Shown piece after piece: positions 20,476-30,327 of a DNA stretch of 31,274 bases; the stretch's first letter is position 1; the number at the start of each line of letters is the position of its first letter. The stretch is from Hypholoma sublateritium FD-334 SS-4 (lineage: Eukaryota > Basidiomycota > Agaricomycetes > Agaricales > Strophariaceae): positions 90,051 through 121,324 of the forward strand of contig KN817634.1 in the NCBI GenBank assembly GCA_000827495.1, written 5' to 3'. The notes beneath the pieces are model-generated. The model did not search any database. It was not told the origin of the DNA and saw nothing but the letters and a program-made list of their open reading frames with translations. Both the position numbers and the translations under genes were made by a program.

Positions 20476-21348
20476 AAGCCTGTTTTTCTTCAATATTTGC
20501 CTAATTCTAAATGCAATCTGTCACCAAATGCGCCTGTCCTCTTTTGTACAGATCAGGTGTGTAGTACCTGGCGCTTACAGCATCAATCCTCGGCACCAGC
20601 CAAGCAGGCGTCTTCGTCTTTTGGTTCACGATGAAGGCAGTTTTTTCAAGTCACATCGTTTGTATTTGCACGGCATATCTTTCTCTCTTATAATATTAGA
20701 AATACATAGTTGACTGTGGTTGGATCTCTACTATGGCAATGTGCGGTAAATAAGTATGAATGACATTATCGCACATCGCACACTGAAATCGGAGGAGCTT
20801 GTTTGACAGTTGTTCCAGGTCTACAACAAAACTCAGCGCCTAGGAGAAGACGAGAAGTGCCAGGAGCAGTAGGTTCTCCGGCTATACCAATTTGATTCCT
20901 TTGAAACTTGTTTGAAACGCGGACAATGAATTGTGTGCCAATAATTTCCTTGTAATTTCCATTTTGTAAAATATTGCCTCCGTTATTTTGAGATTCCGCG
21001 TTCAATATTCGATGTCGCTTGCAGGGGCGCCCAGGTCCCGTCGCGCATTCTTTTCAACCTCCACAATCAACATATCTCGTTTCTAACTCTTTATAGCTTT
21101 ACCCATAGTACGGTGACATCTACAGAGCCATTATAATTACTAGCCAGCGTGAGTTGATCTTCCTCCCTGTTTCGTCTGGTAGCTTCGGTTCGGCTTCGAA
21201 TTACCCCGCATCGCATATCTGGATTTTTCTCCTCTTTCTTGTCGCTGGGGAAAATCCTATCAGACAGATTTCCCTTTTCCTGGTACCCGATCAACTGACC
21301 TTGCTGTGACATGATAGACCTGTATTGACGACAATTTCTTGAGCAAGT
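20476..21348. other. flank between kinesin remnant and PUF gene
   Basis: 20476-20640 may hold a 3' intron and the last residues of kinesin. The rest has minus-strand frames of 79 and 118 codons (20766-21005, 21091-21447) with no recognisable motif and no splice chain; I regard them as chance frames. Confidence 0.35.
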
Positions 21349-21642
21349 ATGTCCTCTCAGCAAGCTACAAATCTCAGGCAATCCCTTTTTCAGCCAACGA
21401 TGGCGCCACTGCCAAACACCATAATTAAAAAAGTATGCGATTGTCATCGCCGATTTGAAGTAAAATATCTGACGAATTTCCCATAGGCAACCTCAACGAA
21501 TTCAATTTCGCAGCACCCTCGTGGGGTAATTCTACTACCTGATGGACTTCAATGTACAACGCAAGAGCATAAGTTACTGGTGAATAAAAGTTCATCTTTA
21601 TTCTACGTGTTTTTTCTACTTAGTAACCCTCCATAGAATTCC

Positions 21643-23958
21643 ATGAATGCCGGTGTGGGCCCTCATACAACTCCGTATCTGAAAATAACAGCAATAGCGC
21701 TTCCAAGCGTCCTCATTCATAATGTAGATGGTGGATGGAGCAGAATAACCGGGTCATATCCAGGTAGCTATGTGATGCTACCCCCAACACAATCGCATCA
21801 CGGTCATCCCATCGAGCATACACATATGCCTAATCCACTGCACCATGACTTCCACCTACAGTTTCAGGGCATGCTGCAAATGGACCCTCATATGTTCGTC
21901 TCCTACGATAAATTCTACCCATCTGAATACGGCAACTACTTCACGGCCCAACCTATGGAGCCATTTAATGACTATTCCTTTAATTTCTGTCATCCACAAC
22001 CACAACAAACTCCTTTTCCTATCCCCTCCAGAAGCACAGCGACAAACGGGTTTCATTACCCATCTCAACCTCAAATTCCCCTCCCCCCGCCTCTAATCTT
22101 GCTTACTACACCGCCATTTCCCCAACGTCCAGGTCTAGATACGGAAATGGAAAATCAATTCCGAATCGCAAACCAGGTATTTCAACTTTGCTGATTTCAA
22201 GGACAATACAGACATGCCGACTTCCTTTATAGCCTTCAAATGTTTCCTCTTCTCCGGCTACTAAAGCACGATCAAGCCCTCAGAGCCGCCTCATGCCAAC
22301 GTCATCCCTTTGCTCATCTTTACCGAAGAAGTCAATGTCCAACTCAGCCGCCACACTCAAACACTCGGCAACATCTTTGTCGCATTTGGGCATGCAAACC
22401 ACACCGACGAGTGGAAATGCTCGTCTGAGTTATCGTACAAATAATCCCTCACGCCCACCGCGCAGTGTCCTACTCGAGGAGTTCAGAAAAAACAGGGATA
22501 AAAATTGGGTGTTAGAGGCTAGTCTAATACGAGTTTGTATGTTCGCTAGCTTACATGAGTTTTGTGCACCAGGATATGTTGGGGCATGTGGTTGAATTTA
22601 GTGGTGACCAGCATGGTTCTAGGTTCATCCAGCAGCAGCTCGAGCAAGCGTCCAACGAAGAGAAGGACATGGTATTCAGGGAGATTGCCCCTCACAATAT
22701 CAACAATCTTATCCAACACGTATTCGGGAACTATGCAAGTAATCCAACCTTTACTTATTACCGTTGCTGACTATTTGGCAGGTCATTCAAAAGTTTTTTG
22801 ACTTAGGAAGCGAACATCAGATCAACATACTCACTAATGCAGTCGAGGAGCAAGTCGAACACCTTTCACTCAACATTTATGGATGTCGAGTCGTTCAGAA
22901 GGTTATTTAAATTCTACTCCTGACATCGTGTATCATTCATGTGAAAATTTACCAAACATAGGCTCTAGAAACAATCTCACCGACACAGCAATCATCCATG
23001 ATCCGGCGTCTAGATTCTTCAATTCTGCATTGCATTAAGGATGCTCATGGTAACCATGTGAGTAGTTCAAAGATATCTCACTTTATATGGTATGATATAT
23101 CAAAGACTTTTGTCTAGGTGGTGCAGAAGCTTGTTGAAGTTGTAGCTCCCGAACGTCTAACTTTTCTTCTTGCCATATGCGACAATATCCTAGAACTCTC
23201 GACCCAGCCATATGGATGTCGGGTACTACAGCGTTGCCTTGAACATCTACCTACAGAACACACAAGACCACTCTTGGACGCCATTAATCGGTATACTGAA
23301 GACCTCATGAAAGATCAATACGGGGTAAGTTTTTAATCACATAATGACGTCACACGTGTTTTCCAGGCAACACCCGCGCGTTGACACTATGAGCTCCAGA
23401 ATTATGTGATTCAATTTATCCTCGAACAAGGGCAAGACTGCGACAAAGCCGTCATTTTTGCAGATATTTGTGGGAGCTTGATCAGATTGGCGCAACACAA
23501 ATATGCTTCAAATGTTTGCGAAAAGGCGCTTATGTGCGCAGATTCGGAAAGACGGGAAATTCTAATCAATGAAATCATGACGGCGAAGCCGCGTACATCT
23601 GGAGAAAACCCAATCCTTACTATGGTCAAGGATCAATACGCCAGTGAGTGACGTGCATTGTAGTCTTCCATTTTCAGTTTAACTGAATTGCCGATGCAGA
23701 TTATGTTCTCCAGCGTGCTCTAACTCTTTCTGAAGGTCAACAACGAGTGTCATTCTTTCACTTAGTTAAGCCTCTACTTGCTAGTCTGCGAAAATTGTCG
23801 TTGACCTACAGTCGGCCTCTTGTTTCAAGTAAGTTTCTCCTTATATGGACGAAGACCTCAATAATAATATGTCGACACCGCAAGTGGAACGCTTGATGGA
23901 TAAATACTTCAATCAGCCGACTACCGTAGACTCACCAGAAGACATAGAACTTGCATAG
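21643..23958 (+). CDS. Pumilio-family RNA-binding protein (PUF), intact
   Basis: Nine exons by hand: 21643-22176, 22233-22517 (or 22532), 22573-22734, 22782-22901, 22962-23057, 23118-23324, 23400-23643, 23700-23828, 23885-23958. All phases match, giving about 616-621 aa. The N-terminus is Pro/His/Gln-rich and disordered; [13 protein letters not shown] opens the Pumilio domain. Eight repeats show base-reading residues GSRFIQ, GNYVIQ, GCRVVQ, GNHVVQ, GCRVLQ, GNYVIQ, ASNVCE and ANYVLQ. By the known PUF code these read A,U,A,U,A,U,G,U for repeats 1-8, i.e. 5'-UGUAUAUA. It should bind mRNA 3' UTRs and repress or localise them. The C-terminus after the [12 protein letters not shown] helix is short. 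One intron is GC-AG. Earlier exons may exist: an ATG at 21349 (MSSQQATNLRQSLF) and the block FNFAAPSWGNST (about 21498-21534) resemble PUF N-terminal sequence. Confidence 0.85.
22735..22781 (+). other. GC-AG intron in the PUF gene
   Basis: The exon ends GGGAACTAT and resumes GTCATTCAA, giving the repeat-2 motif GNYVIQ. The intron between starts GCAAGT and ends CAG, 47 nt. A GT donor three bases inside would break the frame. The preceding intron may also start with GC (GCTAGT at 22518; 55 nt, joining WVLE to [10 protein letters not shown]), the alternative being a 40-nt intron from GTTTGT at 22533. Confidence 0.75.
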
Positions 23959-24436
23959 AACCCACTTACCACAGCAGAGCCATAAATGGCGGTCATCTCT
24001 CCCCAAACTTTTTGACTCTTGGGTGCATCTCTCTCTCTCTCTCTCTTTGGTAATCCTTTGCACTATTTCATCTGCTTTTTGTTTTCTTGCTATACTACTT
24101 CTAATTGACTCGAGTTGGGCTTCCGTTGAATGTCTTATCACATACTATACATACAGATTCCTTGTCTATGCCACTTGTAACGAATTTGTTCAGAAGCACG
24201 ACACTAACGATTGATTCATGGACATCGAGTACATACAAAATATCGACGTTAGCTAGACGCCGGCAAGATCCATCATTCTCCTCACTGTGTGACTCAGCGA
24301 CGTGTCTCCTTGGGCCTGAATAAATCACACCAAATATCGGCAACATTACCGCTCTTCTCGCACCCATGCACACGGAGACTTCAAAGCTTCACCTACTGAG
24401 CTGCTGGTATTCCCTCATATACACCAGTAGGTCATT
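23959..24436. other. intergenic region with CT microsatellite
   Basis: The 3' flank of the PUF gene and the promoter of the next gene. An uninterrupted CT run lies at 24029-24046. Pyrimidine tracts are common in fungal promoters and 3' regions. No gene is supportable. Confidence 0.5.
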
Positions 24437-25100
24437 ATGAGCGGCGAGGAAGCTGCTGCCTCTTTATTTGGCTCGGAAGATTCGGGCTCTGACTTGTTCG
24501 CGATGTTGGGCGCAGATACGACGTCACCGTCGCTTTCTCAAGGCAACCTATTCCCTAACGAAACCTCTGCCCATGGCCCCCATACATACAACTTACTGTC
24601 TGACATGCAAGACAGTCGCGAATATGCCACTGAATTCCCTTCCTATCCCCCGGAGACACAAGCGCATGTCGAATATGATGCCACCAATTTCGTCCCGCAC
24701 TACTCCACCAAGAACAATCAATGGGTCGAATATGAGAAAGACAATGCAGCTTCAGCATATACTAGTAAGTCTGTAACTTGTGTTATTAGTGATCAAAATT
24801 ATTGCAAGAGTATTGAATGCCCAAGCGAATGATCCTCAAGCGATAAGTGTAGCCTCTCCCAACTCAGTGCCTTCTGCCCACTCAGCAGAGTCCTCCAGCC
24901 ATTTGGCATATGGCGGTAGTGCCACCGATGGGTCAAAATCGGCTGTCCCAGTATCAACTGCCCCTCCCGGTACACCTCTTACCGTCAACAAGAATACAGT
25001 CTCATCTGAACCGCCTCCCTCGACAGCTGCCATACAGCGACAAGAGCATCCTTTGGATCTTGACAACTCAGTATCAACAACTTCACGACGTAATCTGAAA
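24437..25100 (+). CDS. possible Sec16 N-terminal part (COPII assembly), partial
   Basis: Exon 1 (24437-24764) encodes MSGEEAAASLFGSEDSGSDL then FAMLGADTTSPSLSQGNLFP and ends AASAYT. A 61-nt GT-AG intron (24765-24825) joins in frame to NDPQAISVASPNSVPS and a Ser/Pro/Ala-rich stretch (AVPVSTAPPGTPLTVNKNTV) ending near 25100. The start EAAASLFGS plus the disordered Tyr/Pro-rich chain resembles basidiomycete Sec16, the ER exit-site scaffold that recruits Sec23/24 and Sec13/31; this is recall of style, not an alignment. No central conserved or Sec13-binding domain follows. The frame remains open to 25778, but its composition turns Arg/Cys-rich beyond about 25400, so the gene is probably truncated or shifted. 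A partial copy lies at 18268. Confidence 0.45.
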
Positions 25101-26188
25101 CAACGATGGAATAGCTATGTAGAAATCCTGCGGATAATTAAAAGGCAGTCCAAGAAGATCGCCGTCTTCAGATGTTCCGCCTGTCCTACTACTTGTAATG
25201 CTCTCGAGGCGAAGACTGTCGAGGGTCTCCATGGTGTCTTCCCGCCCTTGGTCTCTGGTCATGTCTTCCAATTCCACGACACAATCATCCTTTCTTCCCA
25301 CCCACCTGTAATATCACAAATACAAGGGCCCCGTCTATACCGCGAACTCCTTCGATGGCTATCACATGGCCAAAAACCACAAGTCACACTCCAGTACCAG
25401 CTAAACCTTTGTGGTCGATCTTCGGTGCGCAGCAGCGCACTCCGTTGGAGGTTGGGACGACGACGGATGGACGTTCAACTACCTCACTCACATCCGTGTC
25501 GGGATTTAGCAGTGCGTCGCCACCGAGCCACCTGCTGCATCCACCGATCCCGAGTGTGCACCTGCACACGCCGTCGAGGCCATCGTTGTCGATGGCACAT
25601 TTCGCGAACGCGGAGAGCCCGACGATGTACACATTCCGCGCTCAGACGCCGAGCACACGCTCTAGGTGCCCGTGTTCCAGCCCTCAGCCTTCCGCGACGG
25701 GCCGGGGAGCCGCGCGTCGCACCCAGGCTCGCAGGCCGTCGATGGACCAGCTGCCGCTCCACGAGTACATCTCGGTGAGCAACTTCGACCGTTACGACGG
25801 TGATGAACACCATTGCGCACGGGCTGCTTGGCGGGCGCGTGGACGCACCGCTGCGCTAGGATAGGTGGCGAAGGAAGGGGGATCAAGGCGCAGTACGCGT
25901 TTTCCGACGCACCCAGCCGTAGGGTGGCGACGTTCCCGCTGAAGACGCTGACACGCTCGGGGCGTGCGTGCGATGTCGCGACGATAAAGGTGGTTATGTG
26001 CCGCGTGGCAGGCGCTCATAGACTGTTTGCAGGCCGGGCACTCTAGTACGCGAGTGTATCTTGCGGATAACTTGTACTAGTCTTAGTAGTCAGGTAGTTT
26101 GAACAAGACATCGCACTCCTGCTTCACGCCTTTCTATATAGAAAGCTACAAATCAATTACTGTCTAACAAACCACACGCTGCGAGCCG
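25101..26188. other. GC-rich region with unresolved frames
   Basis: Frames are open on both strands between 25350 and 26040 mainly from GC content. The most protein-like plus readings are SASPPSHLLHPPIPSVHLHT (about 25510-25570), MDQLPLHEYISVSNFDRYDG (about 25742-25801) and GIKAQYAFSDAPSRRVATFP (about 25879-25938). None extends far in one frame or matches a family I know. Confidence 0.3.
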
Positions 26189-26751
26189 TCAGAGGTAGTA
26201 CTTGCGGGCCACTACGACACCCAATACCAGTACTTGCAAACCAATCACGATCTTCTGGAAAGACGCATTCTTCTTGAAGGTCGTAATCTCCCGGTTTACC
26301 TCCTCCTGCTCTTTCTGCGCCTTTGCTTCATTTTGCAATAGCTTTGCATTGTCGCGCTATACATCAATCCATCAACGTAGGGTCGCACTGGATCTGACCT
26401 AAGGGCTTACATTCACATAAGCCAAGGTCTTCTTCAGCGCCGCAATCTTCACCGTCAACTCGTCGCATTCCTTCGTCTTCTTCGTGAGCTTCATATCCAA
26501 CAAATTTGCTCGCTCTGCCTCCGTTTTCATGCCAAGTCTCGCGTCCTTCCAGAACTTGTGAAGGTACTCCTGATAATTGTTAGAGTCACAAAAACGGCAC
26601 CAAAATGATGATTATAAATGCAACTCACGTTGTTCCTTTCATTGATTTCATCTCTCTCTTCCATCTCGCGTTCCATCCTCTCAGTCACGGATTTTACCTC
26701 AACTTCCTTTTCTCTTCTCGCGGCCTCGAGTTCTTTGACCACAAGTAGCCA
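26189..26751 (-). CDS. tail-anchored coiled-coil protein, 5' end missing
   Basis: Three minus-strand exons with clean GT-AG introns: 26751-26629 (readable from WLLVVKELEAARREKEVEVK, ends DEINERNN), 26569-26411 (EYLHKFWKDARLGMKTEAER to ALKKTLAYVN) and 26356-26189 (RDNAKLLQNEAKAQKEQEEV to the stop). The introns 26570-26628 and 26357-26410 are both phase 0. The chain is almost entirely heptad-like and ends KIVIGLQVLVLGVVVARKYY-L, a hydrophobic C-terminal anchor with a basic tip, suggesting an ER or mitochondrial outer-membrane tail-anchored protein. The layout loosely recalls Bap31-like proteins but the end lacks a KKxx signal. The start is not visible; the readable part begins exactly where the transposon starts. 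Confidence 0.6.
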
Positions 26752-26818
26752 CTGTCTGCATGTATGAAGCTGGGTAGTTACCTAAGTAGAGAGATATATC
26801 CACAGCGGAAACTGCCCA
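26752..26818 (+). repeat. left terminal inverted repeat
   Basis: Contains GTAGTTACCTAAGTAGAG then ATATATCCACAGCGGAAACT; pairs with the right repeat with two mismatches in the 45-bp core. It abuts the readable 5' end of the minus-strand coiled-coil gene. Confidence 0.85.
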
Positions 26819-27554
26819 CTGGGCAACTCATGCATGCTCTGCCTGCCAAATGGCTACGTTTTGAGTGCTACGANGTGCCTTTTGCAGTGCTGTGCTTATT
26901 TGTTTGCACATTGATGCACATCAAAAGCCAATGTGTGACCTCTTGCTTGCCTCTATTTACATTGTNCGGGCTCACTCATGTCATATTCTGGCCTCAAATT
27001 GAAACAAATGTAAATAATAGCCATCAGCCCAGGCCTAGCATGGGAATAACACCNAGGCCCAAAATGGAAGGCCAAGCAGGACTTTGCCAAATTTGGCCCA
27101 AGTCCATCTTTTGGGCAGCAGCACATGAGATTCCAAAGTTATCTAATCTAGTTGATATCTAGCTGGTAAAAGGCCTTTATCTCATTGTTTTGTGCACAGA
27201 CCACTGGATTTCTTTCCATATACAGATAGTTTATGAATTTTAGGGAATTTTAAAAATCATTTGATAATTTTCTGAGGGGGTCAATTTTGCAAATAGGCAG
27301 CCGTTCAAAAATTCATTTTGCATTTTACCAAATAAGGAAGCCACCTACAGTGATGATTTTGGTATATTTGGATAGCTCTGAATTTTCTGCTAATTTAGCA
27401 ATTTTTTTCTCATTTTTCTATTTTTAGACTAGCTTATATAAGATCATTGCTGCCACATTAGGAAACAGTGGCAAGTGCCCATTTCATGCATGTGGNAGTG
27501 GGCCTTGGGCAACTGCCCTATAATGTATCACTGGGCAACTTCCCAAGGGTTTGG

Positions 27555-27619
27555 GCAGTTTCCGCTGTGGATATATCACTCTACTTAGGCAACTACCATG
27601 GGTTGATACATGAAAACAG
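27555..27619 (-). repeat. right terminal inverted repeat
   Basis: Reverse complement of the left repeat; the core at 27555-27596 reads AGTTTCCGCTGTGGATATAT and onward. The outer 22 bp match less well (one gap). Confidence 0.85.
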
Positions 27620-27620
27620 C

Positions 27621-28285
27621 AGCCATGGTTGCTTCATCAGGAAACCGAAGGTACCCTGATTTTTGCAGATAGTGTTTATGATTAGTCACCATCCCGTATA
27701 CTATTGTTTTTGCAAAATATGACATTATTTAGATTTACCTATATGTTGCAATTCTTATTGATTATAGTTTGTTGTTGACCCTCTTTGACGATTTGGTATG
27801 ATCATCTATGCTACAATAAAAATTCTACACACCCATCAGAGATTCTGCTCTCTTATTAGTCTCTGATCAATGCTGACTACTAATATGTCTGTGTTCCAGC
27901 TACTTTGATGGGTAGAGCTGCACACAAGAAGTCTTACTAGCTATGAGTTATTAATGAGACTCTTTTATAATCTGATCTGGTTATTCAAAGTGCAATACGA
28001 CTTCCATTCACATGTCGTGCAGCCTCCACCCTTGGTATATCGTGACGATTTATGACAGCAATCATATCAGACTGCCATAGATTAGAAAGACTGAGCTCAG
28101 GGTGGGCGGCTGACATATTACGATGTCCTAGAAATGGCGCACAGGTATTTCTATAGAATTCTGGCAGGTCTGTATCATTGTGCGATAAGACTTCCGTACC
28201 TCTTGCCATGCACGATATTGATGCGGTCGTGGGCCTGGATCTCCGTGGTCATCAATTTCCATATATGGGAACTTTTATTACTTAC
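27621..28285. other. AT-rich region, no gene seen
   Basis: 27621-27980 is AT-rich with nothing supportable. Between 27985 and 28285 the minus strand has open frames such as DTDLPEFYRNTCAPFLGHRN, which could be kinase-gene debris but cannot be aligned to it. Confidence 0.35.
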
Positions 28286-28333
28286 GGAAAATAGTACTAC
28301 GTCCCACAGCATGGCGTACAAGTATACGTCAAC
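28286..28333 (-). pseudogene. possible protein-kinase fragment
   Basis: Minus-strand VDVYLYAMLWDVVLFS resembles the DVYxYxMxLWEVL segment of the kinase C-lobe (subdomain IX) and is followed immediately by a GTAAGT donor at 28285-28280. HRI/HRD, VAIK and DFG are not seen nearby. The match is short; it may be chance. Confidence 0.25.
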
Positions 28334-28426
28334 CCGGAAGTTGCGGTGGAAAAGGCGAAATATATTACATTCATTCCGAAATACAACAAGATAAGTAGTA
28401 TGGTACAACGACAATGTATTTCCAGT

Positions 28427-29016
28427 TTAAATAGAGAACGGGCCCTAATAAATGGGTGTCGGCGATTTCAAAACATGGACTTGAAGAACAACACTTACAG
28501 ACAGAAGGCGCATGTGGGAATCAGCATAATCACAGCGGCGCCCGTTCCTGTAGCTTTTCTGGAAGTCGGTATTGGTGACCACATCGTCTTCGCTGACGTT
28601 CACGTGTAGAACCCAGCATTTGCGGTAAACCTCGGAGTCGACCTTGTTGACTGGGGAAAGCCCATACACCGTGTAATGTCGACCCCGGGGCTGCACGTTT
28701 TGAGGTGCTGTCGATACGTGAGGAGCTTGACTGCCGTAAAATCCTTGCGTTTAATAACGAGAATAAAGAGAGATGAATAGATTGACTTACACGATGAGGA
28801 CGCGCCAAATATACGAGCCGCTCTCCTCGCCGTACTCCCTGATATTGTCTTTTACCATTCCTATTGCAAGCCGGATATCGGAATCCGCTTTTTCACGCTT
28901 CGCTTGACTTCTAGCGAGGGTTTTTTTGTGGAGGTATATGGTATATCTAGCTTCTATGACTGGAAAATGTCAGCATTGTAAACTGTATATACAGTCACTC
29001 ACTTACCACTGGCCAT
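28427..29016 (-). CDS. four-exon gene, intact, unknown function (142 aa)
   Basis: Minus-strand exons 29016-29007, 28959-28791, 28730-28499 and 28444-28427 join with GT-AG introns of 47, 60 and 54 nt in compatible phases (429 nt, 142 codons plus TAA). The 10-nt first exon ATGGCCAGTG is followed by GTAAGT. The protein starts MASVIEARYTIYLHKKTLAR, with a basic helix (SQAKREKADSDIRLAIGMVK) then DNIREYGEESGSYIWRVLIV; a second half reads GRHYTVYGLSPVNKVDSEVY and RKCWVLHVNVSEDDVVTNTD. No signal peptide or membrane helix. I do not recognise it. The alternative acceptor at 28743 gives a different, Arg-rich frame that looks less natural. The adjacent helicase remnant starts divergently on the plus strand. 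Confidence 0.55.
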
Positions 29017-29419
29017 GCTGGAGAATCAGTTAAGATCAAACCATACAACTCAGCCACATGTGGCAATGAAGCCAAACGTACATCAACGCATACCTATTTA
29101 CTCTCCGCTCGCACTTCAGACAGTGACTTCACCCGCACGAGGAACACCATCCGCGCGCTGTACTCCTGCTGTCCCCATCACGATGTCGACNTCCGCTCAC
29201 CACGCCTACCATACCATGCAGGGCTCCTCCCAGGCCCCCAGCCCGCGTTCAGCTCCTCGACGTGCAGGATCTCCAACGGTCCCGCCCAGGGCTGCTTCAC
29301 ATCGCGCTACAAATGTCTTGACTTCCGCAAGCCGGCGCACGAACACGTCGGGCGCTCCGCTACGAGCTGGCCGCACAGGACAAGACACTTCGTCGACATG
29401 ATTAGGAGCGCTGGCGGCG
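29017..29419. other. divergent flank with helicase N-terminal debris
   Basis: Between the minus-strand four-exon gene and the recognisable helicase blocks. Plus-strand frames read DFRKPAHEHVGRSATSWPHR (about 29323) and Ser/Pro/Arg-rich stretches. They may be the decayed mitochondrial leader region of the helicase; not demonstrable. An ambiguous base lies at 29192. Confidence 0.3.
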
Positions 29420-30140
29420 GTCGGTTCTTCTGAGGCATGGGTATTCTTCTTCGCCACCCCCGCCTCCTCGCCCGCGCTCTCCCTCGATTCTGGCATACCG
29501 ATTTACACCCCGGACGAATCTCCCCATGCTAGCACGGACTACGACAACCTGGAGGACTCCGACGAGTTCTTCCACCCCCTCGAGCCCCTCCTCACTGTCT
29601 CCACCCCAAAATCCGCGTCCAAGCCCGCTGTCGACGCTGCAGGCAGCTCCACCTTCCCGCCGCTCCTCCCCGGCTTTGTTGCGTCCCTCAAGGAGCTGCG
29701 CGGACCCAGCGTGACGTCCACGCCCATCCAGAGCCTGAGTATCGCGCACTGTGTCCCCCCCCGCCGCCGACGTCGGAAGGCCCCAAGGATGGAAGTAGTT
29801 CCTCCTGGCGTCGGAGTCCGGGTCGGGCAAGTCGATTGGGTACCTTCTCCCGCTCCTCCAGGGCATCAAGCTTGCTGAGGGCGCTGAGGAAGTGAGCCCC
29901 CCCGTCGCACCTATAGGACCCGCGAGGGCTCGTGCTCGCGCCGACACACGAGCTTGTGCGCCAGCTGGCGGCCACGGCCAAGTCCCTGCTCCATGAAGTC
30001 AAGCTGCGCGTCGTGTGCACGAGCCGCGCGGATGGCGCCACCCCACTCGCCAACCCCTCTCACGCGCGCAGGCGGCACCGCCTCCGAAGGGCGGAGATGG
30101 ACGGGAATATGTCGATGGCGCCGGATAGGACCATGCAGGT
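29420..30140 (+). pseudogene. DEAD-box RNA helicase N-terminal fragment (MRH4-like), disrupted
   Basis: Blocks on the plus strand: SLDSGIPIYTPDESPH with YDNLEDSDEFFHPLEPLLTV (about 29485-29600), LLPGFVASLKELRGPSVTST, and the Q motif TPIQSLSIAH (Gln codon 29729-29731). After a shift comes motif I ASESGSGKS (29808-29834) continuing IGYLLPLLQGIKLAEGAEEV. After another shift near 29930 comes motif Ia LVLAPTHELVRQLAATAKSL (from 29932) and VKLRVVCTSRADGA. Such enzymes unwind RNA; the Q-motif spacing and HELVRQL recall the mitochondrial Mrh4 group. The DEAD box, SAT and the whole second RecA lobe are absent. The sequence then passes into unrelated Ser-rich coding. Truncated and frameshifted. Confidence 0.7.
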
Positions 30141-30271
30141 CAAGAAGAATGCACACCCCACCGCCCACGCAGGGCCGTGCAGCATGCGTATCGCTCGCGT
30201 CCCTCCGGGGCGGCCAACACGTCCGCCGATTTCTTAACACCCGCTTCCTCCGCCGAGACCTTGCTAGCTAG

Positions 30272-30290
30272 CGACGACGACGACGACGAC
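30272..30290 (+). repeat. CGA/GAC trinucleotide microsatellite
   Basis: Six uninterrupted trinucleotide units, encoding an Asp run (ASDDDDDDATR) in the plus frame upstream of the Ser/Pro-rich protein. A likely slippage site. Confidence 0.85.
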
Positions 30291-30327
30291 GCCACCCGCT
30301 GCGCGCTCTCCCTTTCCGTCGCGGCCT

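Larger units (their letters stand above)
26752..27620. mobile_element. non-autonomous DNA transposon (MITE-like), about 870 bp
   Basis: The left end (26752-26818) and the right end read in reverse (27619-27555) match. A near-perfect core GTAGTTxCCTAAGTAGAG to CCACAGCGGAAACTGCCCA spans about 45 bp with two mismatches, preceded by about 22 bp of weaker match (CTGTxTxCATGTAT). Subterminal GGGCAACT/AGTTGCCC motifs recur inside. The interior is AT-rich with no transposase frame, and four ambiguous bases suggest a multicopy consensus problem. AGCCA directly before the left end (26747-26751) and after the right end (27621-27625) is a possible target duplication, not proven. The superfamily cannot be assigned; subterminal repeats would suit hAT or MULE elements. 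Confidence 0.85.

Noticed and set aside
25400..25778. Continuation of the Sec16-like open frame to 25778
   Set aside because: The frame turns Arg/Cys/His-rich, typical of a wrong frame in GC-rich DNA; another frame looks more natural there.
26764..27162. 132-codon frame inside the transposon
   Set aside because: It begins in the inverted repeat, has no transposase motif (no DDE, zinc finger or HTH) and contains ambiguous codons.
28286..28414. A full protein kinase gene on the minus strand
   Set aside because: Only one 16-residue block resembles a kinase; catalytic motifs are missing, so it is listed only as a weak fragment.
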